A DNA stretch of 64,000 nucleotides from Thermoplasma volcanium GSS1. GTDB lineage: Archaea > Thermoplasmatota > Thermoplasmata > Thermoplasmatales > Thermoplasmataceae. A program made the position numbers and the translations under genes. The stretch spans positions 1,520,805-1,584,804 of the forward strand of contig NC_002689.2 of NCBI RefSeq assembly GCF_000011185.1. Direction: 5' to 3'. Positions 1 to 8,688 of this stretch are shown piece by piece; position 1 is the stretch's first letter, and each line of letters begins with the position of its first letter. Under the pieces are notes generated by a model. It did not search any database and was not told where the DNA came from. It saw nothing but the letters and a program-made list of their open reading frames with translations.

Positions 1-867
1 AAACCTAGTCATCTTTGCATCTTTCATTGACACAGGCATAATTGGGCCATTAAACGAACCCCTCATCCAGCCTGACACAAAATAAGGAAAAGCGAATGCT
101 TCCAGTGATTCGCCAGCAGCTGGAAGCCCAGACTGAAGCCTCACTACGGCTGCAGGATCATCTTTGCCAACATACTTGCCTGCTATCAGGGAGAGTTTAT
201 CAGTAGAAATTACCGCAACATTCTCATCAGGCAATTTTTTGTGCGCAGGCTTTGTGTAGACTCGTTTTATGACATACCTTGATTTAGAACCTATCATGGC
301 AAGTATATCGTAAAGATCCGATGGCGCCTCCAGCATAATTGCTTTATGTTCGATCACATCCCATATTTCAAAACGGAAACCTTCGTGCATAGTTTCGTCT
401 ATTACAAGGCCAGGGGTGTTAAACGGATCTGCAAACATCTTGTATATTGGGAGATTAAACGCTCCGGGTTCAGTCTTGTCCATCATATAAACTATAAACG
501 GTTCAGATGGTCGTTCTGTTATCTCCATTTCAGCTACTCCGGGGCCCATGCCTTTCAAGTTTCCTGAGAACGAATCCTTAAGAAGGTCTTGGCCTGCTCC
601 GTATAACCCAAGCTTCTTTGCTACTTCAGTACCGGCTTTAAAAGCATTCCATGCAAGCTCGTGTACCTCTTCACTGTCGACGCCTTTAGTATGCACCATA
701 GTTATTTGGGCATCGTCACCAACATGCGCCATCCTAAAATCAGATACCAGATTTTTACCATGGTCTTCTATATATTCTCTTATTCTCTCCATAACCTTCT
801 CGTCCACTAACGAATGTCCTGGAAGACTACCTATATCAGCTTTTATGTGCGAAATAGTTACTTTCAT
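1..867 (-). CDS. fbp: Bifunctional fructose-1,6-bisphosphate aldolase/phosphatase (partial)
   Basis: The archaeal type V FBPase condenses DHAP and glyceraldehyde-3-phosphate to FBP and dephosphorylates it to fructose-6-phosphate, giving one-way gluconeogenesis in the cytosol. 289 codons are visible from the ATG at 867; the C-terminal part (family about 370-390 aa) lies beyond the left edge. Seen: N-terminal KADIGSLPGH, HVGDD (48-52, metal ligands), GQDLLKDSFSGN (92-103), GPGVAEMEI, KTEPGAFNLP, and a YVGKDDP segment (232-238) that I take to hold the Schiff-base lysine and its partner tyrosine. These are diagnostic for the family. It is followed downstream of its start by tRNA-Ser on the same strand; no operon partner is visible. 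Confidence 0.95.
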   Translation of the reverse strand, partial: MKVTISHIKADIGSLPGHSLVDEKVMERIREYIEDHGKNLVSDFRMAHVGDDAQITMVHTKGVDSEEVHELAWNAFKAGTEVAKKLGLYGAGQDLLKDSFSGNLKGMGPGVAEMEITERPSEPFIVYMMDKTEPGAFNLPIYKMFADPFNTPGLVIDETMHEGFRFEIWDVIEHKAIMLEAPSDLYDILAMIGSKSRYVIKRVYTKPAHKKLPDENVAVISTDKLSLIAGKYVGKDDPAAVVRLQSGLPAAGESLEAFAFPYFVSGWMRGSFNGPIMPVSMKDAKMTRF

Positions 868-918
868 CAATTCTTTAACCAATCAGCAATAAAAAGATTT
901 GCGGTAATAATGCTATGC

Positions 919-1000
919 GTCGGGGGGGAGATTTGAACTCCCGAGCTACGAGAGCAGTAGATCTCGAGTCTACCGCCTTACCGGGCTAGGCTACCCCGAC
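919..1000 (-). tRNA. tRNA-Ser (anticodon CGA)
   Basis: An 82-nt class II tRNA. The 7-bp acceptor stem GTCGGGG/CCCCGAC is perfect, the anticodon stem GTAGA/TCTAC encloses loop CTCGAGA (anticodon CGA, reads UCG), a long variable arm follows, and the T arm is GGGAG-TTCAAAT-CTCCC. No CCA is encoded and no intron is seen. Confidence 0.95.
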
Positions 1001-1143
1001 ATAGGAAATAAGCCACTCCGTACGATAAAGATTATTATAAAGTCAGATATAAACATTGCACAGGTAAAAGCGATACCTATATAATGAAATTAAATATCGA
1101 AGATTGTTATTTTGAATGATAACAAAATAATTATAAAACGCTT

Positions 1144-2691
1144 TTAAATACCGGCCTTCTTCGATTCCTTCCTAAACTCAGCAGATAACCTGCCAAGCGG
1201 ATAATCTGCAGTATCAACAAATTTTATGATTCTGGACAGAGTTGGGTGCACTTTCGAGACTTCCCTGTACATGCTTACCGCTATGTCTCTTAGATCGAAA
1301 TGGGCCTGCGCAGTACTCCTGAGTTCTACAAAATACGTTACTTCAGAGAGATTCGTGGAAAACGTGATCGGGTATTTAAAAGCGAACGGAACAACATACT
1401 GTGATATCCAGGGCCCATACTTTTCCCTTAGCCTTTGGTAAAAGGAAGAAGAATTCGCCATCAACTCATCATACTGCGTTTTCAATTCATCTATAGCAGA
1501 GATCACTGGAGGAGTGTCGTATCCGTATGCTGCCGTAAGCGGTTTCCTAATTATACCAAGAAAGCGGTGTCTTTGTAGATCACGGAATGAGCCGTAGTTT
1601 AAGTTTAGCTCAAAAACATAATTTACTGATTCGAATGCCCTTCCTGGTTTCATCCTCCTGTTTGCCCTCAACGACCTTATCGACTCTATGAGCTCTTTCA
1701 TATATTTTACGTAGGATTCAGAGCTGCGGGAGTAAAGTGAAGCCGCGTCCCCATGGAATGGATATTCGATGAGGGATGCCACCTTCCTGAGCTCTTTATC
1801 CTCTTCGCCATATGAGAGTAGGCGAATTCTTTCAAAATTGCCAGTGAGATCATAGGGAAACAAGCCCATGAGATTCTTCTTAAAATTTATGATCTCAAGG
1901 CCGTGGCCAGATAGTGCATCATCTATAAGCTGTGGCAATTCTGGCTTTAGTTCATCGTATATGTCCTTTGCAAGCTTTGTAGTTTCTGGGATTTCATATT
2001 CCATTAACTTCTGTATAAGATGGATTAGGGCCCTTCCGTTGCCGCTAATACCGATGTTCGTCAGCGTCGATGCTGGCAAAATATACCTTACATCATCCAG
2101 CGCACGTGACCTAACTGCATTGATATAGGATCTTTCTGCTATTTTTTTCTCGTTTTGATCCATTTCGGTTAGAGTCTTTCCACCAGCATTTTGGAATACC
2201 AACTTGTCTTGGGGAAACTTATGCCTAAGGTAATCTTCTACCTGAGGCAATGCCTTGGAATAGAATTCGAAGAGATTGTCGCATAGTTGCACGTAATCCT
2301 TAGCATCATCCCCCGATATTCCTATCCTCTCTGGTGAAATGTAAAGGTATCTGCCATCAACCTTTTTGTCGTAACGTACATATCTTGTCGATTTTTCAAG
2401 ATAAGAAAGGCCGATCCTTATCTCCTCAATTATCTTGGATGCTACGTTTGAAACGTTCTGTATGCCCATCTGTGCAGTTGTAAGTTCGGCAATCGATTCA
2501 TCGCCATATTCAAGGAAAATCCTCCTGTAAAACTCTTCGCCGCTCTTCGCCCCTGTTTTGAACTCTTTTTCATAAACGGATCGTATATCAGGATCAGATG
2601 CCCTACTGTAACGGGACATCAGGGCACCTCTGTCTATCATTTTCTCTATTTTTATTAAGAATACATCTCTCTCGGCGTTCGAAAACTCCAT
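1144..2691 (-). CDS. Tandem-domain ThyX-like flavin-dependent thymidylate synthase homologue
   Basis: ThyX makes dTMP from dUMP with FAD, NADPH and methylene-folate and is normally a 220-260 aa subunit of a homotetramer. This protein has 515 aa and appears to hold two ThyX-like repeats. Repeat 1 (about 1-270) has IRIGLSYLEKSTRY at 91-104, matching the S-x-N/L-E-x-S-x-R-Y half of the ThyX motif RHRxxSxNExSxRY but lacking RHR; it also has the later RxL.LP....N....RAL block (196-223). Repeat 2 (about 280-515) has RHR at 374-376 but its continuation (FLGIIRKPLTAAY) lacks S, E, S and RY. The halves therefore look complementary. Start: ATG at 2691, upstream AT-rich. Whether it makes dTMP is inference; it could be a diverged paralogue. 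Confidence 0.8.
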   Translation of the reverse strand: MEFSNAERDVFLIKIEKMIDRGALMSRYSRASDPDIRSVYEKEFKTGAKSGEEFYRRIFLEYGDESIAELTTAQMGIQNVSNVASKIIEEIRIGLSYLEKSTRYVRYDKKVDGRYLYISPERIGISGDDAKDYVQLCDNLFEFYSKALPQVEDYLRHKFPQDKLVFQNAGGKTLTEMDQNEKKIAERSYINAVRSRALDDVRYILPASTLTNIGISGNGRALIHLIQKLMEYEIPETTKLAKDIYDELKPELPQLIDDALSGHGLEIINFKKNLMGLFPYDLTGNFERIRLLSYGEEDKELRKVASLIEYPFHGDAASLYSRSSESYVKYMKELIESIRSLRANRRMKPGRAFESVNYVFELNLNYGSFRDLQRHRFLGIIRKPLTAAYGYDTPPVISAIDELKTQYDELMANSSSFYQRLREKYGPWISQYVVPFAFKYPITFSTNLSEVTYFVELRSTAQAHFDLRDIAVSMYREVSKVHPTLSRIIKFVDTADYPLGRLSAEFRKESKKAGI

Positions 2692-2845
2692 AAATAAATA
2701 ATGTAGACTTTACCTTAAAACTATGTTTTCTATTCGAGATCGTTCTAAGCTAGTTCTTGAATGATCATAGTTTGTAAATTAGTCTCTGTAATTTTTAAAA
2801 ATGATAGATATATATATTAATATGCTATACGCAACAAGTGATATT

Positions 2846-3064
2846 ATGGCTGATGAATTAAGCGATAATGCAAAGAAAATTTACGATGCTATGAAGAAGC
2901 TTGGAGCTACCTCTGAGGAAAAGCTGAAGACTGCTGACGATATTATGAAGGCAGCTGCACTCGGAAAATCTATTGTAAATGCAGCTCTTCAGGAACTTCA
3001 GAAGAAGGGCTACGTTAAAAGAGTGGCTAGGCAGAAGAGTGCTGGATATTTCGTGGTAAAATAA
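2846..3064 (+). CDS. Small winged-helix DNA-binding protein
   Basis: A 72-aa protein starting MADELSDNAKKIYDAM. It shows a helix-turn-helix (residues about 25-52, TADDIMKAAALGKSIVNAAL) and a wing hairpin (KKGYVKRVARQKSAGYFVV), so it is a stand-alone winged-helix domain. An upstream in-frame ATG at 2801 would add 15 residues (MIDIYINMLYATSDI) unlike the rest; I prefer 2846, which follows GTGAT. A T-rich stretch (about 3086-3106) after the stop could end transcription. Role: probably transcriptional regulation or chromatin; the target is unknown. Confidence 0.75.
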   Translation: MADELSDNAKKIYDAMKKLGATSEEKLKTADDIMKAAALGKSIVNAALQELQKKGYVKRVARQKSAGYFVVK

Positions 3065-3174
3065 CCTAATTTAAACTTGGATCACTTTTTGTGTATATAT
3101 ATTTTTTCGGCAATTGCCTGAGAATACCTTTAAATAGACGACTTGATTAATAAAATCATGCTCTGAGGCAGCTT

Positions 3175-4311
3175 ATGACAACATTGATAATAAACGTAGA
3201 TAGAGACAACGATTTTGGCGACAAGGCTGGGGTTAATGGGCCTGTTGTCGGTTACACAGAGTGTTATAACGCTGCCCTTAAGCTAATAACAGCTGATCCA
3301 GAAGATTCTGATTCAAATGCCCTTTTCGGCGCCCTAAAGGTTTATGAAGATCTGAAAAAAAAGGGAGAAGACGTAGAAATAGCCTTGCTGACAGGGGACA
3401 ACGATGTGGGAGAAAAATCAGATGAGATCCTCTCTAAGCAGGTAGCTGAGGTTACAGCCGGCGGAGAATACAGCGATGCTATACTCGTATCAGATGGGGC
3501 TGAGGATGACTATATCGTTCCCGTTATACTTTCCTACATAAAGATAAGGTACGTCAAGCACATAATAGTACGGCACAATGAAAACATAGAGAGCATTTAT
3601 TATTACATAGTAAAAGCCCTCAAGGACAAAAAGATAGTGAATAAGTTTATCATACCTCTAGGCCTCGTATTCCTAACTTACGGCCTCGTATCGCTTGTTT
3701 TCATACTTTATTCTGCCTATGCTACCGGAGTTAAAGTCATCGATCCTACCGTAGGAGCGATTACATTTGTTACTCTGGTTCTAGGAGTATACCTACTTGA
3801 ACGTGGCTTCGATCTAATAAAAGTTGTATCGAAGTTCATAAGAGAGGTGCACGAATACGCCCAGGACACAAGGATACTCTTCTTTACGTATATAATTGCA
3901 GGTCTCCTTGTTCTCGTCGGCATTGCCTCAAGTTATACTATAGCTGTCCGCACGTCCAAAAATGATCTTGATGCTTTTCTTATATTCCTCTCCCTATTTA
4001 CTTGGTGGGTATATGGCGCTATATTCACTAGCGAAGTAGGCAGAGTCACAGAACTGGCTGTTGGAAGGAAGGTCGGCATTCTCAAGATATGGTACGGCTT
4101 AATATTCTCTCTTTCAATAGCATTTGTCGTTTATGGTATGTTCAATTATATCAGGTACATACTGGGCTTTATATCGTTGAAGTCTGGGCTTGTGAGCATA
4201 TTCTTCCTAATACTTGGCCTCATTATAGCGATAATATCGTCGATGGTTCACCGCTATTTTAACGAAAACCCAGAAATACAAACAGAGCTTCCAGGGCTTG
4301 AACAAAAATGA
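3175..4311 (+). CDS. DUF373 family membrane protein
   Basis: 378 aa. The N-terminal cytosolic domain (1-150) begins TLIINVDRDNDFGDKAG and has KLITADPEDSDSNALFGALKVYEDLKKKGEDVEIALLTGD, the hallmark of DUF373, an archaeal family. About six hydrophobic segments follow (from about 163 to 365), then a short charged tail. Function is not established for the family; the N-terminal fold suggests a nucleotide or phosphate ligand, which is inference. The stop overlaps the ATG of the next gene (ATGA at 4308-4311), so the two are translationally coupled. Confidence 0.85.
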   Translation: MTTLIINVDRDNDFGDKAGVNGPVVGYTECYNAALKLITADPEDSDSNALFGALKVYEDLKKKGEDVEIALLTGDNDVGEKSDEILSKQVAEVTAGGEYSDAILVSDGAEDDYIVPVILSYIKIRYVKHIIVRHNENIESIYYYIVKALKDKKIVNKFIIPLGLVFLTYGLVSLVFILYSAYATGVKVIDPTVGAITFVTLVLGVYLLERGFDLIKVVSKFIREVHEYAQDTRILFFTYIIAGLLVLVGIASSYTIAVRTSKNDLDAFLIFLSLFTWWVYGAIFTSEVGRVTELAVGRKVGILKIWYGLIFSLSIAFVVYGMFNYIRYILGFISLKSGLVSIFFLILGLIIAIISSMVHRYFNENPEIQTELPGLEQK

Positions 4312-4967
4312 ACCTGTTCAGGTGGATGGATATATATCGCGCGATCTGTGACGATTTTAATATTAATCCCAGCAGCGATTATATTTCTGCTGTCATACTT
4401 TCATCTTTATCAGGAGAATTTAAGCTACCGCATAGAAGTAATGAAATAAACGTAGTCGGGAACGGACCGGAACTTAAAGATATACTTACAACGGTAACGA
4501 AAAGGTTTGCTATAGTCGCTGATTCAGCGATATCAATTTACTACGAAGAGCTTGGTTGCCCTGACATAATAGTGACGGATCTTGATGGCGATCTTTCTAA
4601 AATATGGAATTGCAAAGGCCAAGGAACATTAATAGTAGTTCACGCACATGGAGATAACATAAAAAGGATAATCGCAAATAAAGAGCATATAGATAGAAGA
4701 GTTGCTGGGACTACACAAAACCTGCCGTATAGGCAGATAAAGAACTTTTATGGCTTCTCTGACGGTGATAGGGCGGCTTACTTGGCGGATTACTTAGGCG
4801 CACAAAAGATATTCCTCATTGGATTCGACTTTTTGAAACCGTCGGCAAAGCCTGGAAGTAACCTACTTATAAAAATGAAGAAATTAAAATGGGCTAGATA
4901 TTTGATAGCAGAACTGGCAAAATCCAGGAGATCTTCGTTTAATGAGGGGGAAGTGTCAGAGATATAA
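4308..4967 (+). CDS. mptE: MptE-like 6-hydroxymethyl-7,8-dihydropterin pyrophosphokinase (DUF115)
   Basis: 219 aa. Archaeal MptE transfers diphosphate from ATP to 6-hydroxymethyl-dihydropterin on the way to folate or methanopterin. Seen: IVADSAISIYYEELGCPDIIVTDLDGD (about 71-98) with the family's DIIVTDLDG metal/nucleotide motif, VVHAHGDN (about 107-114), a GFSDGDRAAYLADYLGA segment and the IGFDF strand. The start overlaps the stop of the DUF373 gene, which supports cotranscription. The exact pterin substrate is inferred from the family. Confidence 0.8.
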   Translation: MNLFRWMDIYRAICDDFNINPSSDYISAVILSSLSGEFKLPHRSNEINVVGNGPELKDILTTVTKRFAIVADSAISIYYEELGCPDIIVTDLDGDLSKIWNCKGQGTLIVVHAHGDNIKRIIANKEHIDRRVAGTTQNLPYRQIKNFYGFSDGDRAAYLADYLGAQKIFLIGFDFLKPSAKPGSNLLIKMKKLKWARYLIAELAKSRRSSFNEGEVSEI

Positions 4968-5221
4968 TATTTCATTCGCAATCTAAACCTGCTTATATTA
5001 TTGCGGCTATAGCATTCTTTTAATATTATTGCCAGCACTTTCCATACATTATTAGCTTATATTCGACTTAATCTGATAGATATTTTTAGAAGGCAGAAGA
5101 AATTATACTTAAGCAATTCATATTAAAGTTCATTGGGCGGTTAGCCTATGATCATCTTTAGTGAGAATAATTTTATAGAAGAAAGTATGCATACGTTTAA
5201 ACTAGGTTTGAATTGATCTGT

Positions 5222-5878
5222 ATGTACGAGAAGGAAAAGGAACAGGTTGTCGAAGCCTGCCGCAGGATTGCCCAGGATGGATTGACTGTTGGTTCATGGG
5301 GGAATATAAGCGTAAGGGCAGATGATGGAAAAATTGCGATTACTCCAAGCGGAAAAAATTACAACAAGACGGAAAAGGAGGATATCGTTATAACGTCTAT
5401 AGATGGAGATATCCTGGAAGGCCATCTCACCCCTTCCAGCGAGAGACTTATGCACTATGAGATCTACAGAAAAAGGAGTGACGTAAAAGCAATAGTCCAC
5501 ACGCATTCTGTATATTCTTCAATACTTTCTGTTGTAGACGATGATCTTCCTGCTATAACGGAAGACGTCATAATGATCCTCGGGCGGAGTGTAAGAGTGG
5601 CAAAGTATGCCATGACTGGCACAGTTGATCTAGCAAAAAACGTGGTAGAGGCTCTCGGCGATTCAAACGCAACTATAATGAAAAACCATGGGGCAGTTGC
5701 AGTCGGCAAGGACATCGATCGTGCCATGGCAGCTGCCTATGTGCTCGAAAAATCAGCCAAAATATATGTGATGGCAAAACTGCTTGGGAAAGTTTCAGCC
5801 GTTCCAGATGATGATGTAGACAAGCTAATCGGAATCAGCGAAGCCTATTTAAAACAGTGGGACCGCTGGAAAAAATGA
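5222..5878 (+). CDS. Class II aldolase/adducin family protein (FucA/AraD type)
   Basis: Zinc-dependent aldolase or epimerase family that cleaves or isomerises phosphorylated sugars; also includes methylthioribulose-phosphate dehydratases. About 218 aa. Seen: GLTVGSWGNISVR near residue 25-37 (phosphate loop), TPSG, SSERLMHYEIY with the catalytic Glu, HTHS (two zinc His, about 91-94) and MKNHGAVAVG (third zinc His, about 152). ATG at 5222 is chosen; a TTG at 5213 in frame is an alternative and lies nearer an AGGT. Monocistronic by spacing. Substrate cannot be told from sequence; fuculose- or ribulose-phosphate are candidates. Confidence 0.85.
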   Translation: MYEKEKEQVVEACRRIAQDGLTVGSWGNISVRADDGKIAITPSGKNYNKTEKEDIVITSIDGDILEGHLTPSSERLMHYEIYRKRSDVKAIVHTHSVYSSILSVVDDDLPAITEDVIMILGRSVRVAKYAMTGTVDLAKNVVEALGDSNATIMKNHGAVAVGKDIDRAMAAAYVLEKSAKIYVMAKLLGKVSAVPDDDVDKLIGISEAYLKQWDRWKK

Positions 5879-5990
5879 GATACATAGTGTGAAAAGGCTA
5901 TGGGATAAAGCTGAAAATTGTACTGTATTAGTTTTTGGAATGAATTATCAAATATATTTATAAGTAAAAATGTAATTTAATATCTGGTGA

Positions 5991-6260
5991 TATCCTACGA
6001 ATCTTGATGAGTTTTATAACGCTTGGAATAGATGCGGCCAGAGAACATCTTACATCCCGAAAGATACGCCAGAAATAACCAGACATATTAGGTTAGATAA
6101 TGGCGACTTAATTTATGCTAATTTAAAGGACGTTGTCACAAGACAAGACGAAAAAGATAGAGAAACAGAGAAAAAAATGATTGCGTTGAGGTACGATGTT
6201 GGAAACAGAGTCATAGATGTAGCCCTTGTCGACGTAAGGCATATTGCCGAGGTTTACTGA
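5991..6260 (+). pseudogene. Open frame without a usual start codon; possible decayed gene
   Basis: After a TGA at 5988-5990 a frame stays open for 89 codons and reads like real protein (YPTNLDEFYNAWNRCGQRTS ... ALRYDVGNRVIDVALVDVRHIAEVY). It has no ATG, GTG or TTG until an ATG at codon 55 or so. A good GGTGAT ribosome binding site (5986-5991) sits just upstream but leads to a TTG in another frame that stops after about 24 codons. A frameshifted small gene is the simplest reading. The rest of the 572-base gap between the aldolase and SHOCT genes is AT-rich and shows nothing else. Confidence 0.4.
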
Positions 6261-6450
6261 CAGATATTCTTAATTATACGAATTTGTGCAGAATAATGGC
6301 GTAGGGATATGCCGAAACATTATTCTCAGTTTCTTAAACAACACAATGCCGATTAAAGTACATTTTTCATTTTTTAAAAAGCATTTCGGATTTTGCCATT
6401 GAAATGCATTTCAGATAGCAGTTAATAGCTCTTTCACCGTACAGATAATT

Positions 6451-6807
6451 ATGGACAAAAAGGTTGAAAACTTTGCATGGCTCCTGATAGGCATAATTGC
6501 CTTGATAGCTGTAGTAGTGTTCGTGTATTCGATTTTCGCAGGCGGCACATTTTATAGCTTTGGCTATGGGCCGCGTGTTATAGTCGGCGGGCTTTTCGGA
6601 TGGTGGCTTATTATGCCAATATTCGCCTTCTTCGTGATGATTTTCTTTGTAATAATGATGTTTAGCTCACATGGCCACGACCACTGGCACAACAATCGCA
6701 TGGATTTCAAGAGATCTAGGGCAGAAGATATAGCACGTGAACGGTTTGCTAAGGGGGAGATAACAGAGGATCAGTATAACAGGATAATAAATGAGATCAG
6801 GAGGTAG
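6451..6807 (+). CDS. Membrane protein with C-terminal SHOCT domain
   Basis: 118 aa. Two transmembrane segments (about 9-30 and 45-72) are followed by a His-rich stretch (SSHGHDHWHNNR, 74-85) and a C-terminal SHOCT domain (RAEDIARERFAKGEITEDQYNRI, 90-113). SHOCT domains usually sit at the ends of membrane or oligomerising proteins. The His cluster could bind metal. It is followed after 8 bases by the cupredoxin gene, and GGAGGTAG at the 3' end supplies that gene's ribosome binding site, so the two form an operon. A role in copper handling or assembly of the cupredoxin is inference. Confidence 0.8.
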   Translation: MDKKVENFAWLLIGIIALIAVVVFVYSIFAGGTFYSFGYGPRVIVGGLFGWWLIMPIFAFFVMIFFVIMMFSSHGHDHWHNNRMDFKRSRAEDIARERFAKGEITEDQYNRIINEIRR

Positions 6808-6815
6808 GTATTATT

Positions 6816-7388
6816 ATGGATAAATACAAGTTGTTTGCTCTCGTTTCCCTTGGAATATTAATTTCAGTGGCTGCATTCTATGGTGCCCGTGAGTTGGCTA
6901 GCAGGGAGATCGGGTCAAGCGGTGGCTATATTACAAATTCGGAGCTCAACTCATTAAACATCACGCCACCTGGCGTTCAGGTATCATCGAACCAATCTGC
7001 AATATACATAAACAACTCCACCACTTTGCCAGTTTTGATGGGGCCAATGTATGCACCAAGCATGTATAGCTTTGAAATACTCAGACTCATAAATCCAACT
7101 ATAGTGGTAAAAGAAGGGGTGAGCGTGCATTTCATAGTTATCAACGTGGACACTGATTCTTACCACAACTTTGCAATAAGCAATCGCGGACCACCATACC
7201 CATACATGGTTGGCATGATGGGTTTAGGATTTGAATACAAGGCGCCTTATTTACCACCTGTCCACTCAGATCTCTACGCTTACTCAGAGTTCAATTACAC
7301 TTTTTCCAGTATTGGGGATTACTGGTACCTTTGCACGTATCCTGGCCACGCAGAGAATGGGATGTATGGAGAAATAATTGTACGCTAG
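6816..7388 (+). CDS. Membrane-anchored blue copper protein (cupredoxin, sulfocyanin-like)
   Basis: 190 aa. An N-terminal hydrophobic segment (about 5-22) acts as signal anchor, then a Ser/Asn-rich linker, then a cupredoxin domain (about 85-190). A complete type 1 copper site is visible: His117 (DSYHNF), Cys173, His178 and Met183 in CTYPGHAENGM. It would shuttle electrons on the outer face of the membrane at low pH, as sulfocyanin and rusticyanin do in other acidophiles. Cotranscribed with the SHOCT protein. The partner oxidase or reductase is not in the window unless it is the Ehr-like complex next door, which is speculation. Confidence 0.9.
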   Translation: MDKYKLFALVSLGILISVAAFYGARELASREIGSSGGYITNSELNSLNITPPGVQVSSNQSAIYINNSTTLPVLMGPMYAPSMYSFEILRLINPTIVVKEGVSVHFIVINVDTDSYHNFAISNRGPPYPYMVGMMGLGFEYKAPYLPPVHSDLYAYSEFNYTFSSIGDYWYLCTYPGHAENGMYGEIIVR

Positions 7389-7743
7389 ACTTTAACCGGC
7401 GCAAGTAAAAATATTGACTTATTTTTTAGATTTATTTATCAATTCACGAATCAGTAAGAATTGATAGCTATTAAATTAGTAATAGATGAATAAATAAGCA
7501 AAAATAGAAACATGGGTATTTTTATATGTTTAATATAAAGGCAAATTGCCATTTTCCGTGAGCAGTTTGGAGAAAAAGATGGATATATTCTGGCTTAAAA
7601 TATATTTCAAATAGTCAGAAAAATGCTGGATAAATTTAAATAAATCTTAAAAATACACTAACACCCGTGGAATGGCGTTTCCACTCGTACAAACCGCCAG
7701 CTCCAGCTGACTGATGACGCCTGATTGAAACTGGTGGCTTGAT
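7389..7743. promoter_or_regulatory. Intergenic leader upstream of the Ehr-like operon
   Basis: 355 bases without a convincing gene. The first 270 are AT-rich, with a TATA-like stretch TTTAAATAAATC near 7636-7648 that could start the operon. The last 80 are richer in GC and include a 12-codon frame (ATGGCGTTTCCACTC..., from about 7672) ending before the first operon gene. It could be a leader, but nothing else supports it. Confidence 0.3.
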
Positions 7744-8688
7744 ATGGGCGCCATAACATTAATAGAGACCTTAATGCAGTATTTCTTCGTTGTTCTTACT
7801 GCTCCACTATACACCGGCATTTTAGAGAAGCTTAAGGCGATGGTTGAATCGCGTAAAGGGCCAAGCATATTTCAACCATACTATGATCTCTGGAAGCTTT
7901 CCCGGAAAATTACCGTAATACCTGCCGGCTCTGGTATATTCTTCAGGTATATCCCCTATGTGCTTTTTGGGATTTATTCCCTCATCGCATTAATAATACC
8001 AGTAGTGATACCAGTTCCTATATACTTTACCGCCTCTGCTGATTTCCTTGGCGGCGCTATCCTTTTCTCATTAGCAGCTTTTATGAAGGCTGCTGCAGCT
8101 ATGAACTCTGGAAGCAACTATGTAGCGCTTGGCGTCTCCAGATCAATGTCTTTCAACTTCCTTTCAGAAGGCACGCTAATAACAGTTTTCATAGCAGTAT
8201 CTCTGCTCACTGCAACAAATAATCCGTACATAACCAATGCGTTCCTCGCCTCTCATCCACTAGCGAACCTATCCCTGGCCCATATATTCTCAACACTGGC
8301 CTTCTTTATGCTCTTTTTTTATGAAACCGGGAAAATTCCACTGGAGAGCTCAGGTGTGCAGGAGCTTGGCATGATAGATGAAGGCCTCAACTATGAGTAT
8401 AGCGGTAAACTTCTGGCCATAAATAAATGGTCATCTTATATCAAACAGTACTTGCTCGGATCTGTTCTCCTCAACGTTTTTCTTTTCCCGTGGGGCTTAT
8501 TTTCGACATACCCATACTTCTTCATTGATGTTCCAGTCATGATGGCCAAATGGCTCCTCCTTATATTGATCGTACTTGTTGTTGAAACAACTCTGGCCAA
8601 ACTCAGGCTGTTCAGAGTAATGGATTATCTTGCCACTGCCTTTACTTTTTCAATACTTTTCCTCATTTTTGCTGAGGTGATACCGTGA
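7744..8688 (+). CDS. HyfC/HycD/NuoH-like membrane subunit
   Basis: 314 aa, about eight transmembrane segments. It corresponds to the subunit that couples the soluble redox arm to the proton-pumping arm in complex I and energy-converting hydrogenases. Seen: SRKGPSIFQPYYDLWKLSRK (first cytosolic loop), and KIPLESSGVQELGMIDEGLNYEYSGKLLAINKWSSYIK, the counterpart of the conserved P-x-D/E...E-x-x-x-I/M-x-E...EYSG loop. First gene of a six-gene operon with overlapping ends; its TGA overlaps the next GTG. Confidence 0.88.
   Translation: MGAITLIETLMQYFFVVLTAPLYTGILEKLKAMVESRKGPSIFQPYYDLWKLSRKITVIPAGSGIFFRYIPYVLFGIYSLIALIIPVVIPVPIYFTASADFLGGAILFSLAAFMKAAAAMNSGSNYVALGVSRSMSFNFLSEGTLITVFIAVSLLTATNNPYITNAFLASHPLANLSLAHIFSTLAFFMLFFYETGKIPLESSGVQELGMIDEGLNYEYSGKLLAINKWSSYIKQYLLGSVLLNVFLFPWGLFSTYPYFFIDVPVMMAKWLLLILIVLVVETTLAKLRLFRVMDYLATAFTFSILFLIFAEVIP

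Noticed and set aside
7672..7743. Twelve-codon leader frame and C/D-box-like TGATGA/CTGA sequence upstream of the Ehr-like operon
   Set aside because: Box spacing is too short for a C/D RNA, no flanking stem is seen, and a 12-codon frame occurs easily by chance.
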